Shown here: positions 16,402 to 25,173 of the stretch, in pieces
Numbering within the stretch: the first letter of the stretch is position 1
How the letters are laid out: the number at the start of each line of letters is the position of its first letter
The notes under the pieces: model-generated
What the model was told of the DNA's origin: nothing
The model's database searches: none
Seen by the model: the letters and a program-made list of their open reading frames with translations, nothing else
Source: Planctomycetaceae bacterium
Lineage (GTDB): Bacteria > Planctomycetota > Planctomycetia > Pirellulales > UBA1268
NCBI GenBank assembly: GCA_902629495.1
Contig: CACORA010000009.1
Coordinates: forward strand, 1 to 64,000
Reading direction: 5' to 3'
Length of the DNA: 64,000 bases
Made by a program: the position numbers and the translations under genes

Positions 16402-18096
16402 GTGCCGTCACTGCTTGTCATTAAAGGCCATGATTCTGGCGATCGCTATGACCTCAACTCACTCAAAGAGCCTTTGAGCATCGGACGCGAATCGGGGAAC
16501 CTTGTTCAACTCAACGACAGTGAAGTATCAAGACGACACGCTGAGATACGACGTGTTGACGACATATTGGTCATCACTGATCTAAAAAGTTCGAACGGAA
16601 CATTTGTCAATAACAGCCGTATTGAACGAGCAGAACTTGCGACTGGTGATCGAGTTCAGGTTGGCAGCACAGTGCTCGCGTATGTCATCGATGGCTCTGA
16701 TGAGTCATCACTTCGCATGGTGAGTGTCGTAGCGCATCAAGGCACATCTGACAATTCACGCATTGTACGTTCAATGGGTAACGCTGAAATAGATGCCGAC
16801 TTCACACCCATGAGTGCTCATCATGACTGGCTGGCTCGAGCCCGTAGTAATGTTCAGGTTATGTATCGAACAGCTCTGGCCGCAAGTCACACCCTGGATA
16901 TCGATGAGCTACTCGGCCGCATTCTTGAACTTGTCTTTGAGTGGGTAACTGCTGATCGTGGGTGTGTCATGCTCTTTGACACAGAGACCCGAGAACTCAA
17001 AACAAAAGCCCACCGTGATCGTAAAGGGAATGCCACAACATCGATGGCAATTAGCAGAACAATACTTGACTATGTTTTAGAAAAACGTGAAGGGGTTCTG
17101 ACAAGTGATGCGCAAGACGATGACCGTTTTGCCTCTGGCCATAGTATCGTCCGCACAGGAGTGCGTGAGGCAATTTGCGTACCCCTTCAGGGACGGTATG
17201 ACACTGTTGGAGTCATTTATGTCGATACCATGGTTCCACTTGCAGAGGCGATGGAATCACGCAAGCGTCGATTCAGCGATGAGCACCTCAAACTCATGAT
17301 CGCCATAGGACACCAGGCTGCTATGGCTGTTGAAGATACGACATACTATTCCGCAATGGTACAATCTGAAAGACTGGCTGCCATTGGACAGACGATCGCG
17401 ACGCTCTCACACCATATCAAGAATATTTTGCAGGGCATACGGGGAGGAAGTTACCTTGTTGAAATGGGCCTTGAAAATGAAGACGTCCCGGTGCTTCATA
17501 AAGGATGGGATATTGTTCGTCGCAATCAGAATAAAATCTCATCACTTGTCATGGACATGCTCTCCTTCAGCAAAGAGCGTGAACCTGATCCCGTTCCGAC
17601 AAATTTTGTGTCGTTGATTGATGACATTCTTGAGACTGTTCAGCAACGAATTGAAGAAGGATGTGTAACCGTACAGTGGGAGAAACCCGAGGATCTCCCA
17701 CAACTCATTTTTGACCCCGAGGCAATGTCACGGGCGGTACTCAATGTCGTCTCAAATGCTCTCGATGCGGTTGAGGATTGCAGCGATCCATCCATTTCCC
17801 TAACGCTGCAATGCGATGAATCAGCAAAGAAGGTGCGACTTAGTATATCTGACAATGGCTCGGGAATGGATGCTGAAACCCTTGCCAATATTTTTGACCT
17901 CTTTGTTTCCACAAAGGGTGCGAAGGGCACTGGCCTCGGGCTTACGGTCAGCCGTAAAATTCTTCGGGAACACGGAGGTGACATCACAGCTGAAAGCATG
18001 CCGGGAAAGGGAAGTTCCTTTGTTCTCGAGTTTCCACTGATCCAAGAAGACACCGAGGATGATCCTGGAACATTTACAGGCCCCGCAACGCCTTAA
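16402..18096 (+). CDS. FHA-GAF sensor histidine kinase
   Basis: GTG start with GGAG eight bases upstream; 564 residues. Residues 1-95 are an FHA phosphopeptide-binding domain (IGRESGN, SRRHAEI, SSNGTFVN). Residues about 150-312 are a GAF domain. A dimerisation/phosphoacceptor helix follows with His337 in 'ATLSHHIKN'; a second His occupies the position usually held by Glu or Asp. The ATPase domain has the N-box 'NVVSNALDAVED', 'DNGSGMD' and 'KGTGLGL'. There is no membrane segment, so it is a cytoplasmic sensor, and no response regulator lies nearby. The 3' end overlaps the convergent pseudouridine synthase gene by 23 bases. Confidence 0.95.
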   Translation: MPSLLVIKGHDSGDRYDLNSLKEPLSIGRESGNLVQLNDSEVSRRHAEIRRVDDILVITDLKSSNGTFVNNSRIERAELATGDRVQVGSTVLAYVIDGSDESSLRMVSVVAHQGTSDNSRIVRSMGNAEIDADFTPMSAHHDWLARARSNVQVMYRTALAASHTLDIDELLGRILELVFEWVTADRGCVMLFDTETRELKTKAHRDRKGNATTSMAISRTILDYVLEKREGVLTSDAQDDDRFASGHSIVRTGVREAICVPLQGRYDTVGVIYVDTMVPLAEAMESRKRRFSDEHLKLMIAIGHQAAMAVEDTTYYSAMVQSERLAAIGQTIATLSHHIKNILQGIRGGSYLVEMGLENEDVPVLHKGWDIVRRNQNKISSLVMDMLSFSKEREPDPVPTNFVSLIDDILETVQQRIEEGCVTVQWEKPEDLPQLIFDPEAMSRAVLNVVSNALDAVEDCSDPSISLTLQCDESAKKVRLSISDNGSGMDAETLANIFDLFVSTKGAKGTGLGLTVSRKILREHGGDITAESMPGKGSSFVLEFPLIQEDTEDDPGTFTGPATP

Positions 18097-19102
18097 GCAC
18101 TCGATCCATATCGGCAGGCATGGGGGCATTGAAGGCGACGGATTCCTGTGTGTGTGGGTGTATGATCTCAAGGGCAGAGGCATGAAGTGCCTGACGGCTG
18201 AGTAGGGGCGTTGCTTCCCCCTTTGAGTTTGGGGACAAGCCCAAAAAAGAAGGTTCAAGAACCGTGCGACCTGAGTACAAACTATCACACAGTACTGGAC
18301 AACCAATTGCTGCCATATGAACCCGAATCTGATGTGTTCGACCAGTACGTGGCGTCACCTTAACAATCGCTGCACCAGAAAAACGTTCAAGAACCTCAAA
18401 ACGAGTTACTGCTTCACGACTGGTTGAGTGATCTCGACGCACAGCCATTTTTTCTCGTTGATACGGATGAATTCCAATTGGCAAATTAATTTCATCACGA
18501 TCGAGCTGTGGACATCCTTGAGTAATCGCCAAATATGTTTTTTTGGTCGTCCTTTGCTCAAATTGTTTGGCAATCGCATGATGTGCTTCTTCATTTCTTG
18601 CAACGACAATCACACCACTTGTATCCCGATCTAATCGGTGAACGATACCTGGCCGAGTAGCACCTCCAGTCGTTGATAAACCAACTGTTGCTGAGCCAAC
18701 ATCTCTTTCAAGATGCCATTTCAGGGCACTGGCAAGAGTACCTTTCCAATTCCCTTTCGCAGGATGCACGACCATTCCCGCTGGCTTATTGACGACCGCT
18801 AGCCAGTCATCCTTGAACAGAAATTCGAGCGGGATGTCTTCGGCCTCAGGCCCTGCTCGGGGGGGTTCTGGCACGGTAAAACGAATCGTCGATCCATGCT
18901 TTAGTTTGGTTGAAGCACGGGCCTGAACACCATCAATGCGAACTCCACCTTTATCGATAGCACGGGAAAGATATGAGCGACTTCTGTTGGAGAAACGTGT
19001 TGCAAGAAATTTATCTAAACGAATGCCCACGTCTTGTGAATCAACCACAAACGTCACCACTTCGCCAGTAGCCCACTCATCAGGGTTCGCGTGATTTGGC
19101 AC
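18074..19102 (-). CDS. RluA/RluD family pseudouridine synthase
   Basis: This enzyme isomerises uridine in rRNA. An S4 RNA-binding domain ('RLDKFLATRFSNRSRSYLSRAI') is followed by the catalytic domain with 'GIVHRLDRDTSGVIVVA', holding the catalytic Asp, and 'TGRTHQIRVH'. An open frame extends upstream to 19192, but there it reads through the neighbouring gene's repeat tract as 'RTKGLP' units. I therefore prefer the GTG at 19102, which overlaps the upstream gene by 23 bases. The exact start is uncertain, and another GTG lies near 19060. 23S specificity (RluD) is likely but not proven. Confidence 0.9.
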   Translation of the reverse strand: MPNHANPDEWATGEVVTFVVDSQDVGIRLDKFLATRFSNRSRSYLSRAIDKGGVRIDGVQARASTKLKHGSTIRFTVPEPPRAGPEAEDIPLEFLFKDDWLAVVNKPAGMVVHPAKGNWKGTLASALKWHLERDVGSATVGLSTTGGATRPGIVHRLDRDTSGVIVVARNEEAHHAIAKQFEQRTTKKTYLAITQGCPQLDRDEINLPIGIHPYQREKMAVRRDHSTSREAVTRFEVLERFSGAAIVKVTPRTGRTHQIRVHMAAIGCPVLCDSLYSGRTVLEPSFLGLSPNSKGEATPLLSRQALHASALEIIHPHTQESVAFNAPMPADMDRVLKALRGL

Positions 19103-19865
19103 TGGCTTCGGCAGCCCCTTCGTCCTTGGCAGCCCCTTCGTCCTTGGCAGCCCCTTCGTCCTTGGCAGCTCCTTCGTCCTTGACCGAAACACCGGTTTGC
19201 GGATTATCTAAAGCGGCGTCTTCAGAGTTTTCAGCTCCCTCAACAGACGTCACAAATGACTGAGCTGAAAACCAATCGTACCACTGCTGCGTTCCCTTCA
19301 GGGTAAGGTCAGTCGCTCGAGTCTTTGCCAACCGAGAAAAGCCACTGTTTGTACTTTCAGTGGATACCACCTCATACCCTCGACGAGCATCCTCGAACTG
19401 ACCAAGACTTTCTCTCGCTTTTGCCAGACCAAACGTGGCTCGTGTTGCCAAAAGACCTTGAGGACGCGAAGCCAACACCGATGAATATCCATCCACAGCT
19501 GACTGCAATCGCGCGCGGCCTTCCTCCTTATTTGAAAAAAGAAGATCTGTTCCTTCGTTCACAGCAAAATCAGCTAAAATCACCTCTGACCACTGAGATG
19601 CTGACGTTCCAGGATACCGAAAAATAACATCGTTGAGCGAATCAACAAGAAGAGGCTGACTGTCACTCGCGATAGCATCGAGAAATGCGTCCCAGCTCTG
19701 TGACCGCCCTGCTGATGTCTGGTTTGAAATAAGCATCCAGGCAACAAGCAGAACCGCTACTCCGCCCACTCCCAGCAAAATAGCATTTGCATGAGGACGT
19801 AATCGATCCATGAAATCAAGTAGTTTTTCAACAAGCGCATTGTCCGGATCAATCTTTGGATCCAT
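19080..19865 (-). CDS. Membrane-anchored tetratricopeptide-like protein with C-terminal repeat tail
   Basis: ATG at 19865 is preceded by AAGGAG and fits better than the longer frame. The 261-residue product has a cytosolic N-terminus, one transmembrane helix ('ANAILLGVGGVAVLLVAWMLI', near residues 27-46) and a helical soluble domain of TPR-like pairs resembling YfgM/BamD-type proteins ('LATRATFGLAKARESLGQFEDARRGYE'). It ends in a tail of AKDEGA units encoded by an 18-bp tandem repeat. This topology is that of YfgM, a Sec-translocon-associated TPR protein. It is upstream of, and overlaps, the pseudouridine synthase gene. Confidence 0.8.
   Translation of the reverse strand: MDPKIDPDNALVEKLLDFMDRLRPHANAILLGVGGVAVLLVAWMLISNQTSAGRSQSWDAFLDAIASDSQPLLVDSLNDVIFRYPGTSASQWSEVILADFAVNEGTDLLFSNKEEGRARLQSAVDGYSSVLASRPQGLLATRATFGLAKARESLGQFEDARRGYEVVSTESTNSGFSRLAKTRATDLTLKGTQQWYDWFSAQSFVTSVEGAENSEDAALDNPQTGVSVKDEGAAKDEGAAKDEGAAKDEGAAEASAKSREP
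19110..19181. repeat. Four-copy 18-bp tandem repeat
   Basis: Units begin at 19110, 19128, 19146 and 19164. The first three are identical (GGCAGCCCCTTCGTCCTT) and the fourth differs by one base. On the minus strand they encode the acidic AKDEGA tail of the TPR-like protein; in a second open frame they read RTKGLP. Each unit also contains purine-rich AAGGACGAAGGGG on the minus strand, just upstream of the likely start of the pseudouridine synthase gene. Confidence 0.93.
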
Positions 19866-19970
19866 CGGGTATGTATCTCCTTCGTGAAAAGCCAGACTGG
19901 AATAGAATCGTTCTTCCACCGCAAAGTCAACCCGGTTGTGCCGTGTGCTACATTTGGTCACAAATAAAGC

Positions 19971-22040
19971 ATGAACAAGAACGTTTCCCCAAACCTGAAC
20001 GCAGCCCAATTAAAAGCTGTTTCTGCGCCAACAGGGCCCCTTTTAGTGCTGGCGGGAGCAGGAACGGGAAAAACCCGTGTGGTTATTTCCCGAATCGCAC
20101 AGCTCGTGCAACGAGGGACCTGCCCCACTCGAATTCTTGCGGTCACCTTCACCAACCGCGCCGCGCGGGAAATGCTCAGCCGAGCCAATCAACTGTTGAA
20201 ACGCAAGAAAGATGGACCAAAACCAGAAATCTCTACGATTCACTCACTGTGCGTTCGCATCCTTCGTCGACATGCTTCGCGTTTAGGATATCCGGAGCGA
20301 TTTATTATTATTGACAGGGGTGATCAGGAAGGTACTGCCCGAAAGGTACTCAAGGACCTGAGAGTGCCAGACGCGTCTCTGCGACCAGCTGATCTTCTGC
20401 AACGCGTCAGTCGTTGGAAAAGTGTTGGTGTTCGTCCAGCTGATGCTTCCTCGAATCTTTCAGCAGATGCGGATGAATCATGGGAACTGGCAGCTGCTGG
20501 ATACCGTCGTTATCAGGAAGCACTCCGAGCTGTCGGAGCCATGGACTTTGATGACCTTCTTATCGCTGCTGATGAATTATTTACAACGCACGAGGACATC
20601 CGCCAGACGGAATCAAGTCGATTTGACCACATCCTTGTTGATGAATACCAAGATACGAGTGGCATACAAGAACGTATCTTAATGGCTTTAGCGCGTGATC
20701 ATCAAAGTCTTTGTGTCGTTGGAGATGATGACCAATCCATTTACGCATGGCGGGGAGCTCAGATCCATCACATTCTTGACTTTGCGCATCGTTGGCCAGA
20801 TGCCACTGTTGTACGCCTTGAGGAAAACTACCGCTCAACACCAGAAATCATCAAGGCAGCCAATGCACTTATTACTCACAACTCCAAACGCCATGGCAAA
20901 ACACTCGTGGCGAAGTCTCCAGCAGGAGTTCCTCCTACAATCAATCAAGCACAAGACGAAGTAAACGAAGCGCAAGATGTTGTCAGTGAGGTTGAAAGTT
21001 TGCTGCGCGAAGGGGCAACGATCCCTGCTGAGACAGCAATCCTTGTGAGAACTGGCGAGCAAACACGAGTCTTCGAACAAGAACTGAGGCGGCGAGATAT
21101 CCCTTACGAGTTAATCGGGAGCCGTTCATTTTTTGATAGACGTGAGGTCAAGGACACCCTTGCCTTTTTGAGACTTATTATCGACCCTGATGATGACATG
21201 GCCTTATCCCGAATTGCCAATGTACCACCACGTGGACTGAGTAGTCACACGATTGAAAAATGTCGAACTGCTGCTTCGATTGGCGGGCGGAGCCTTTGGC
21301 AGGAATTAAAGCACGCAAGCCAAAATAATGAACTGACTCGTGCAGCAATGGGAGGAGCACATTCGCTTGAACAACTTGTGGCCCTTCGAGATCGCGCTGC
21401 AACAGTTGGTGCAGCCGAGACGCTGCGAATCGCCTTAGCTCAAACAGGTTACCAAAAATATCTTGAACGAATCTATGAAGATGACCTAAATGAAGCGGAG
21501 GCCCGTTGGCTTTGCGTAGAAGAGGTCGTGAATGCATTAGCTCAGCATGAAAAAACACATCGTATTGCCAAGAACTGCAATGACTTTGTTCAACTTGCCA
21601 GACAATTTTTAGATGACCTTATTCTCGAAATCACGGAGGCAGAACGGCTCGAGAGTGATCAGGACAAGGGAAAAGGAAACAAACTCCGACTCATGACACT
21701 CCATGCCGCAAAAGGACTTGAATTTGACTGCGTCTGGATGGTGGGCATGGAAGAGGGACTCCTGCCACATGCCCGTTCCTTGAATGAAGGAATTCAAGCT
21801 GTTGATGAGGAACGCCGGTTGTGTTACGTCGGTGTCACCCGAGCTAGAAAACGACTCTCGTTATCGCTGTGCCTTACGAGAATGAAGTGGGGAAAGACAA
21901 AGATGTGTCGTCCGAGTCGATTCCTCTATGAGTTGACTGATCAAGCTGAAAAATTTGAGCCTTGTGACGATGACTCGGTGCATTCGTCATCGAAGTCGAA
22001 AGAAAAAGTGACGAGAAAGCGTGCTGTTCGACGACGCTAG
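19971..22040 (+). CDS. UvrD/PcrA-type superfamily 1 DNA helicase
   Basis: 689 residues with all SF1A helicase motifs: Walker A 'AGAGTGKT' at 28-35, motif Ia 'AVTFTNRAAREM', Walker B 'VDEYQDT', motif III 'GDDDQSIYAWRGA', motif IV 'LEENYRST', motif V 'LMTLHAAKGLEFD' and motif VI 'VGVTRARKRL'. The C-terminus is short and basic and lacks the long PcrA tail, so Rep or a UvrD paralog is possible. It unwinds DNA 3' to 5' in repair or replication restart. It is divergent from the TPR-like gene, and its end is 28 bases from the convergent aldehyde dehydrogenase-like gene. Confidence 0.95.
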   Translation: MNKNVSPNLNAAQLKAVSAPTGPLLVLAGAGTGKTRVVISRIAQLVQRGTCPTRILAVTFTNRAAREMLSRANQLLKRKKDGPKPEISTIHSLCVRILRRHASRLGYPERFIIIDRGDQEGTARKVLKDLRVPDASLRPADLLQRVSRWKSVGVRPADASSNLSADADESWELAAAGYRRYQEALRAVGAMDFDDLLIAADELFTTHEDIRQTESSRFDHILVDEYQDTSGIQERILMALARDHQSLCVVGDDDQSIYAWRGAQIHHILDFAHRWPDATVVRLEENYRSTPEIIKAANALITHNSKRHGKTLVAKSPAGVPPTINQAQDEVNEAQDVVSEVESLLREGATIPAETAILVRTGEQTRVFEQELRRRDIPYELIGSRSFFDRREVKDTLAFLRLIIDPDDDMALSRIANVPPRGLSSHTIEKCRTAASIGGRSLWQELKHASQNNELTRAAMGGAHSLEQLVALRDRAATVGAAETLRIALAQTGYQKYLERIYEDDLNEAEARWLCVEEVVNALAQHEKTHRIAKNCNDFVQLARQFLDDLILEITEAERLESDQDKGKGNKLRLMTLHAAKGLEFDCVWMVGMEEGLLPHARSLNEGIQAVDEERRLCYVGVTRARKRLSLSLCLTRMKWGKTKMCRPSRFLYELTDQAEKFEPCDDDSVHSSSKSKEKVTRKRAVRRR

Positions 22041-22068
22041 AACGTATGAACTGCACTGCGGCACACCG

Positions 22069-23754
22069 TCACCCACGCAGGACAGACGGCATCATGCGGA
22101 GAAGGGGCATCACACCACTGCGATTTTTTCCAACAGCAGCATACAGATCAACCATGCGATGGAAGATAAAATTGCTTCGAGTGTGCCACGGAAACCAAGG
22201 AGGTCGTATTCTGGAAACAAGTGGCCCACGGACGATTGAGTTATGGATGAGCGGAAACAGAAATGGATCATGGACAAAACCAATGCCGCTCTTGGGTTCC
22301 GATCGCGTTCCCCCAGAATGGCCTCCCCATGGCACAGCACCCATTGAATACGCAATCGCGGACCAGCAGTTTTGTGCGACCACACCAAACGGTAAGTGCT
22401 CAAGAAGCAAATTCGCTCGAGCAGCGTCCCAAGAAGAAAGAAACTGTGGAACGGTAACACTTGCAGCCAATGATCCCGGAAGCCTTCGAGCAAGGGCCAT
22501 CGATTTCAAACAAAAATCTTCCGTGCTCGTGGCATCCAACGTCACCTCATCAGCCACCGGAACAAACCATTCACGAGCATTCCAGGAACCATCGTTCTCT
22601 CCTGTGACACATTTTCGAAAGACGCACGGCAGAAGTCCATCGTGAGGAAGAACCTGACCCGAGGCCTGCTCCCATGTTTCAGCAGATCCAGGAAACCACG
22701 CTGGACGTCGCGGAAGATTTTGCAAACGAAATGAGATTCGATCAAGAAAAGCATTCCGCTGTTCCCATTGACGGCATGTCACTACCAACTTCGTAGCAAT
22801 GCAATTGAACGATGTATTATTTGCAATAGAGGCAGCAATGAGATCTGCCTGAAAATACAGTTGTTTTGTTGTGTACCTGCCTGGCAATACGAACCAGGGC
22901 GTCACATTGCCAAGCTCACATGTGAGAGGTTTTGTTGTTTTTGCTGCTACTGATTCGAATGCCTGATGACCACCGGTCAAGTGCACATGTGTGATATCCT
23001 CTGCGCGGAGGAGTTGCTCAGCCAAATCTTTGCCACCGACAACAAACGAGATGAGCCCGGCATCAACCAATGGTGCAACTGCCTGCTGCAAAACATCAGC
23101 CAACGGTTCATGCATCGGATGAAGTTTTACGAGCGCTGATCGACCATATTCGAATACTTGACAGAGTGCATCAGCAACAGAGAGCCCTGTCACATTGCCT
23201 GCACCGAGCACAAGTGTGACTCCTCCACGTTGCGGCCTGGTCATACACTCCTGCCTCCAGTTTTCCATGAATGCAGAATGTCCTCCAGGATTTGTACAAC
23301 GAACGGTTGCGCTATGACCATGGTAGATAAAAGGGTCAAATAAGCCCCGTGCAGGAACAACATCAATCTCCACAAGACTTGTTGCATCATTGCCACTGTT
23401 TTGATGGGCAATTCTCACCCCCTCTCGTAGACGAGGTACTCCATGCACTGAAATATCATTAAGAGAATGTGCCGAGAGCAAAAGAAGTCGCAATGTCGTC
23501 AACGGTCCTGTCGCCAATTCTTCAGCACCTGCAACGTCCTCATGCGATGCACCATGAGCCTGCTTCATCTGCACAGCAGCATTCACCCAGTCCGGTGCAG
23601 CGGACGCAACGCTCTGCACAGTCTCCAAAGCCAGCCGTGCCCACTCTGACAGAGATGTCGAAACGTGACGTCTGCTATTTTTGGCCAGATTATCAATGCG
23701 TTGAACAACCGATGATTGCATATTCATAAGACCAGATGAACTCGTATGTTTCAT
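22069..23754 (-). CDS. Aldehyde dehydrogenase superfamily protein, atypical 561-residue type
   Basis: A long, poorly characterised relative of aldehyde dehydrogenases. The NAD-site 'VHLTGGHQAFESVA' corresponds to 'FTGS', 'CELGNVTPWFVLPG' to the catalytic-Glu motif ELGGK, and 'NTSFNCIATKLVV' carries the likely catalytic Cys. An extra N-terminal region of about 100 helical residues precedes the fold. It starts three bases after mnmE ends, so it is the last gene of the yidC-mnmE operon, although no functional link is obvious. The substrate is unknown. Confidence 0.8.
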   Translation of the reverse strand: MKHTSSSGLMNMQSSVVQRIDNLAKNSRRHVSTSLSEWARLALETVQSVASAAPDWVNAAVQMKQAHGASHEDVAGAEELATGPLTTLRLLLLSAHSLNDISVHGVPRLREGVRIAHQNSGNDATSLVEIDVVPARGLFDPFIYHGHSATVRCTNPGGHSAFMENWRQECMTRPQRGGVTLVLGAGNVTGLSVADALCQVFEYGRSALVKLHPMHEPLADVLQQAVAPLVDAGLISFVVGGKDLAEQLLRAEDITHVHLTGGHQAFESVAAKTTKPLTCELGNVTPWFVLPGRYTTKQLYFQADLIAASIANNTSFNCIATKLVVTCRQWEQRNAFLDRISFRLQNLPRRPAWFPGSAETWEQASGQVLPHDGLLPCVFRKCVTGENDGSWNAREWFVPVADEVTLDATSTEDFCLKSMALARRLPGSLAASVTVPQFLSSWDAARANLLLEHLPFGVVAQNCWSAIAYSMGAVPWGGHSGGTRSEPKSGIGFVHDPFLFPLIHNSIVRGPLVSRIRPPWFPWHTRSNFIFHRMVDLYAAVGKNRSGVMPLLRMMPSVLRG

Positions 23755-23757
23755 ATA

Positions 23758-25173
23758 TTATTTACCAATACAGTGACGAGAAAAAATGCGATCAAGAAGA
23801 TCAGTTTCAATCATATGTCCCGTGACGGCATTAATTCCATCGACAGACTCATGCAACAACCCTGCCAGAACAGCCTCGTCAATGATTCCCTCCTTTTTGC
23901 GTCCCATTTCGATTGTCTGTCGTACTGCATGAATGGCCTTTTGTGCCTCCTTAATCCCGACAGACATGCGAAGTGTCGCTGGGGAGCGATCAAACGCCAC
24001 ACTGGCGACAACAGCAGTGATTTTGCTCCTTAATTCGTCAACACCTGTGCCATCGTGACTGCTTGTTACAACAACATCATCTGGCACATGCGTATTCGAC
24101 ATGAGATCGGCACGTGTCAGAACCTGAATGCATGGTTGATGAGGCTCGTGAAAAGGCATCTTGTCACATGTGCTCGTGCGTACACATTGACCATCGTAAC
24201 AAGCAACAACCACATCAGCACGAGCCAATTCTTGCCGAGCATAAGCATCTGCAAGGGATGCAGGTGTTCCTGAGGGAAACTCACTCTTCATACCGATTCC
24301 TGCAAGATCGACCAAGGTACATACGACACCTGTTTGAGAATCTTCGAGCTGACACGTAAGCCAATCTCGAGTTGTTCCAGCCTCATCTGCAACAAGGGCA
24401 GCTGACTTTTGCACCAGACAATTGAAGAGGCTGCTCTTACCAATATTTGGTTCTCCAACAAGTACAACCTGAGGGACATCGACAGATCCTGCGTTTCGAG
24501 AAGCAAGCGTCTTAGAGATCCTGTCGAGAGACTCACCAACGTCTGCAACATGGCTATCGAGATGACTCCACACATCAGCATTTGGAACTGCATCGGGAGT
24601 CGCTTCATCGGCAAAATCGATAGCTGCTTCAACATCTGCAAGCAGATCAAGTAATCGCTGCCTGACGCCCTCCAAGGAGCGGCCGATACCTCCAGCCATT
24701 CGATCGAGAGCTCTTGAAAGCTCATCCGGTGTTCGAGCATCGACGACCGCCAGCACCGCCTCCGCTTGCAAAAGGTCCAAACGACCAGCAAGAAATGATC
24801 TCAGTGAAAATTCTCCGCCTCGTGCTAATCGACCACCAAGCCGACAGACTTCAGACACCACTGCATCAACAAGTGGAGGTGATCCTGGAAGTTGTAGTTC
24901 TGCCAGAGGAGCCCCCATCGGTCCACTGGGACCGGGCCAAAAAAGGACATCCAGTGGCACACGACCCCAGGTTCGTCCCAGTCCTTGAGCATGCAATCGA
25001 GCAGGAATGACTCTGGGCTGCCCTCCATCCTGGTGAAATCCGTCATGATCAGCCTCAAGAAGATGATCAAGTACGTCTTGGAGACAGTCACCAGTCATAC
25101 GAACAATGGACCGTGCTCCCCCGGCTGGCACCGTGGCAGCAGCGACAATCACATCTGTTAGTCCGTTGCTCAC
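23758..25173 (-). CDS. mnmE: tRNA uridine-5-carboxymethylaminomethyl(34) synthesis GTPase MnmE
   Basis: 471 residues with the folate-binding N-domain ('FSLRSFLAGRLDLLQAEAVLAVVDA'), a helical middle and an inserted Ras-like G domain, ending in the obligatory C-I-G-K with Cys468. G1 is 'GEPNIGKSS', which keeps the Asn expected to hold potassium, and G2 is 'AGTTRD'. G3 is D-L-A-G where DTAG is usual, and G4 is T-R-A-D where NKxD is usual, so guanine recognition may differ. The GTG start overlaps the stop of yidC (GTGA). With MnmG it modifies wobble uridines in tRNA. Confidence 0.94.
   Translation of the reverse strand: MSNGLTDVIVAAATVPAGGARSIVRMTGDCLQDVLDHLLEADHDGFHQDGGQPRVIPARLHAQGLGRTWGRVPLDVLFWPGPSGPMGAPLAELQLPGSPPLVDAVVSEVCRLGGRLARGGEFSLRSFLAGRLDLLQAEAVLAVVDARTPDELSRALDRMAGGIGRSLEGVRQRLLDLLADVEAAIDFADEATPDAVPNADVWSHLDSHVADVGESLDRISKTLASRNAGSVDVPQVVLVGEPNIGKSSLFNCLVQKSAALVADEAGTTRDWLTCQLEDSQTGVVCTLVDLAGIGMKSEFPSGTPASLADAYARQELARADVVVACYDGQCVRTSTCDKMPFHEPHQPCIQVLTRADLMSNTHVPDDVVVTSSHDGTGVDELRSKITAVVASVAFDRSPATLRMSVGIKEAQKAIHAVRQTIEMGRKKEGIIDEAVLAGLLHESVDGINAVTGHMIETDLLDRIFSRHCIGK

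Noticed and set aside
19110..19181. Possible CRISPR-like array
   Set aside because: Units are directly adjacent without spacers and are in frame with a protein, so this is a coding tandem repeat.
22046..22645. A 199-codon plus-strand frame
   Set aside because: Antisense of the aldehyde dehydrogenase-like gene with no motif or promoter context.
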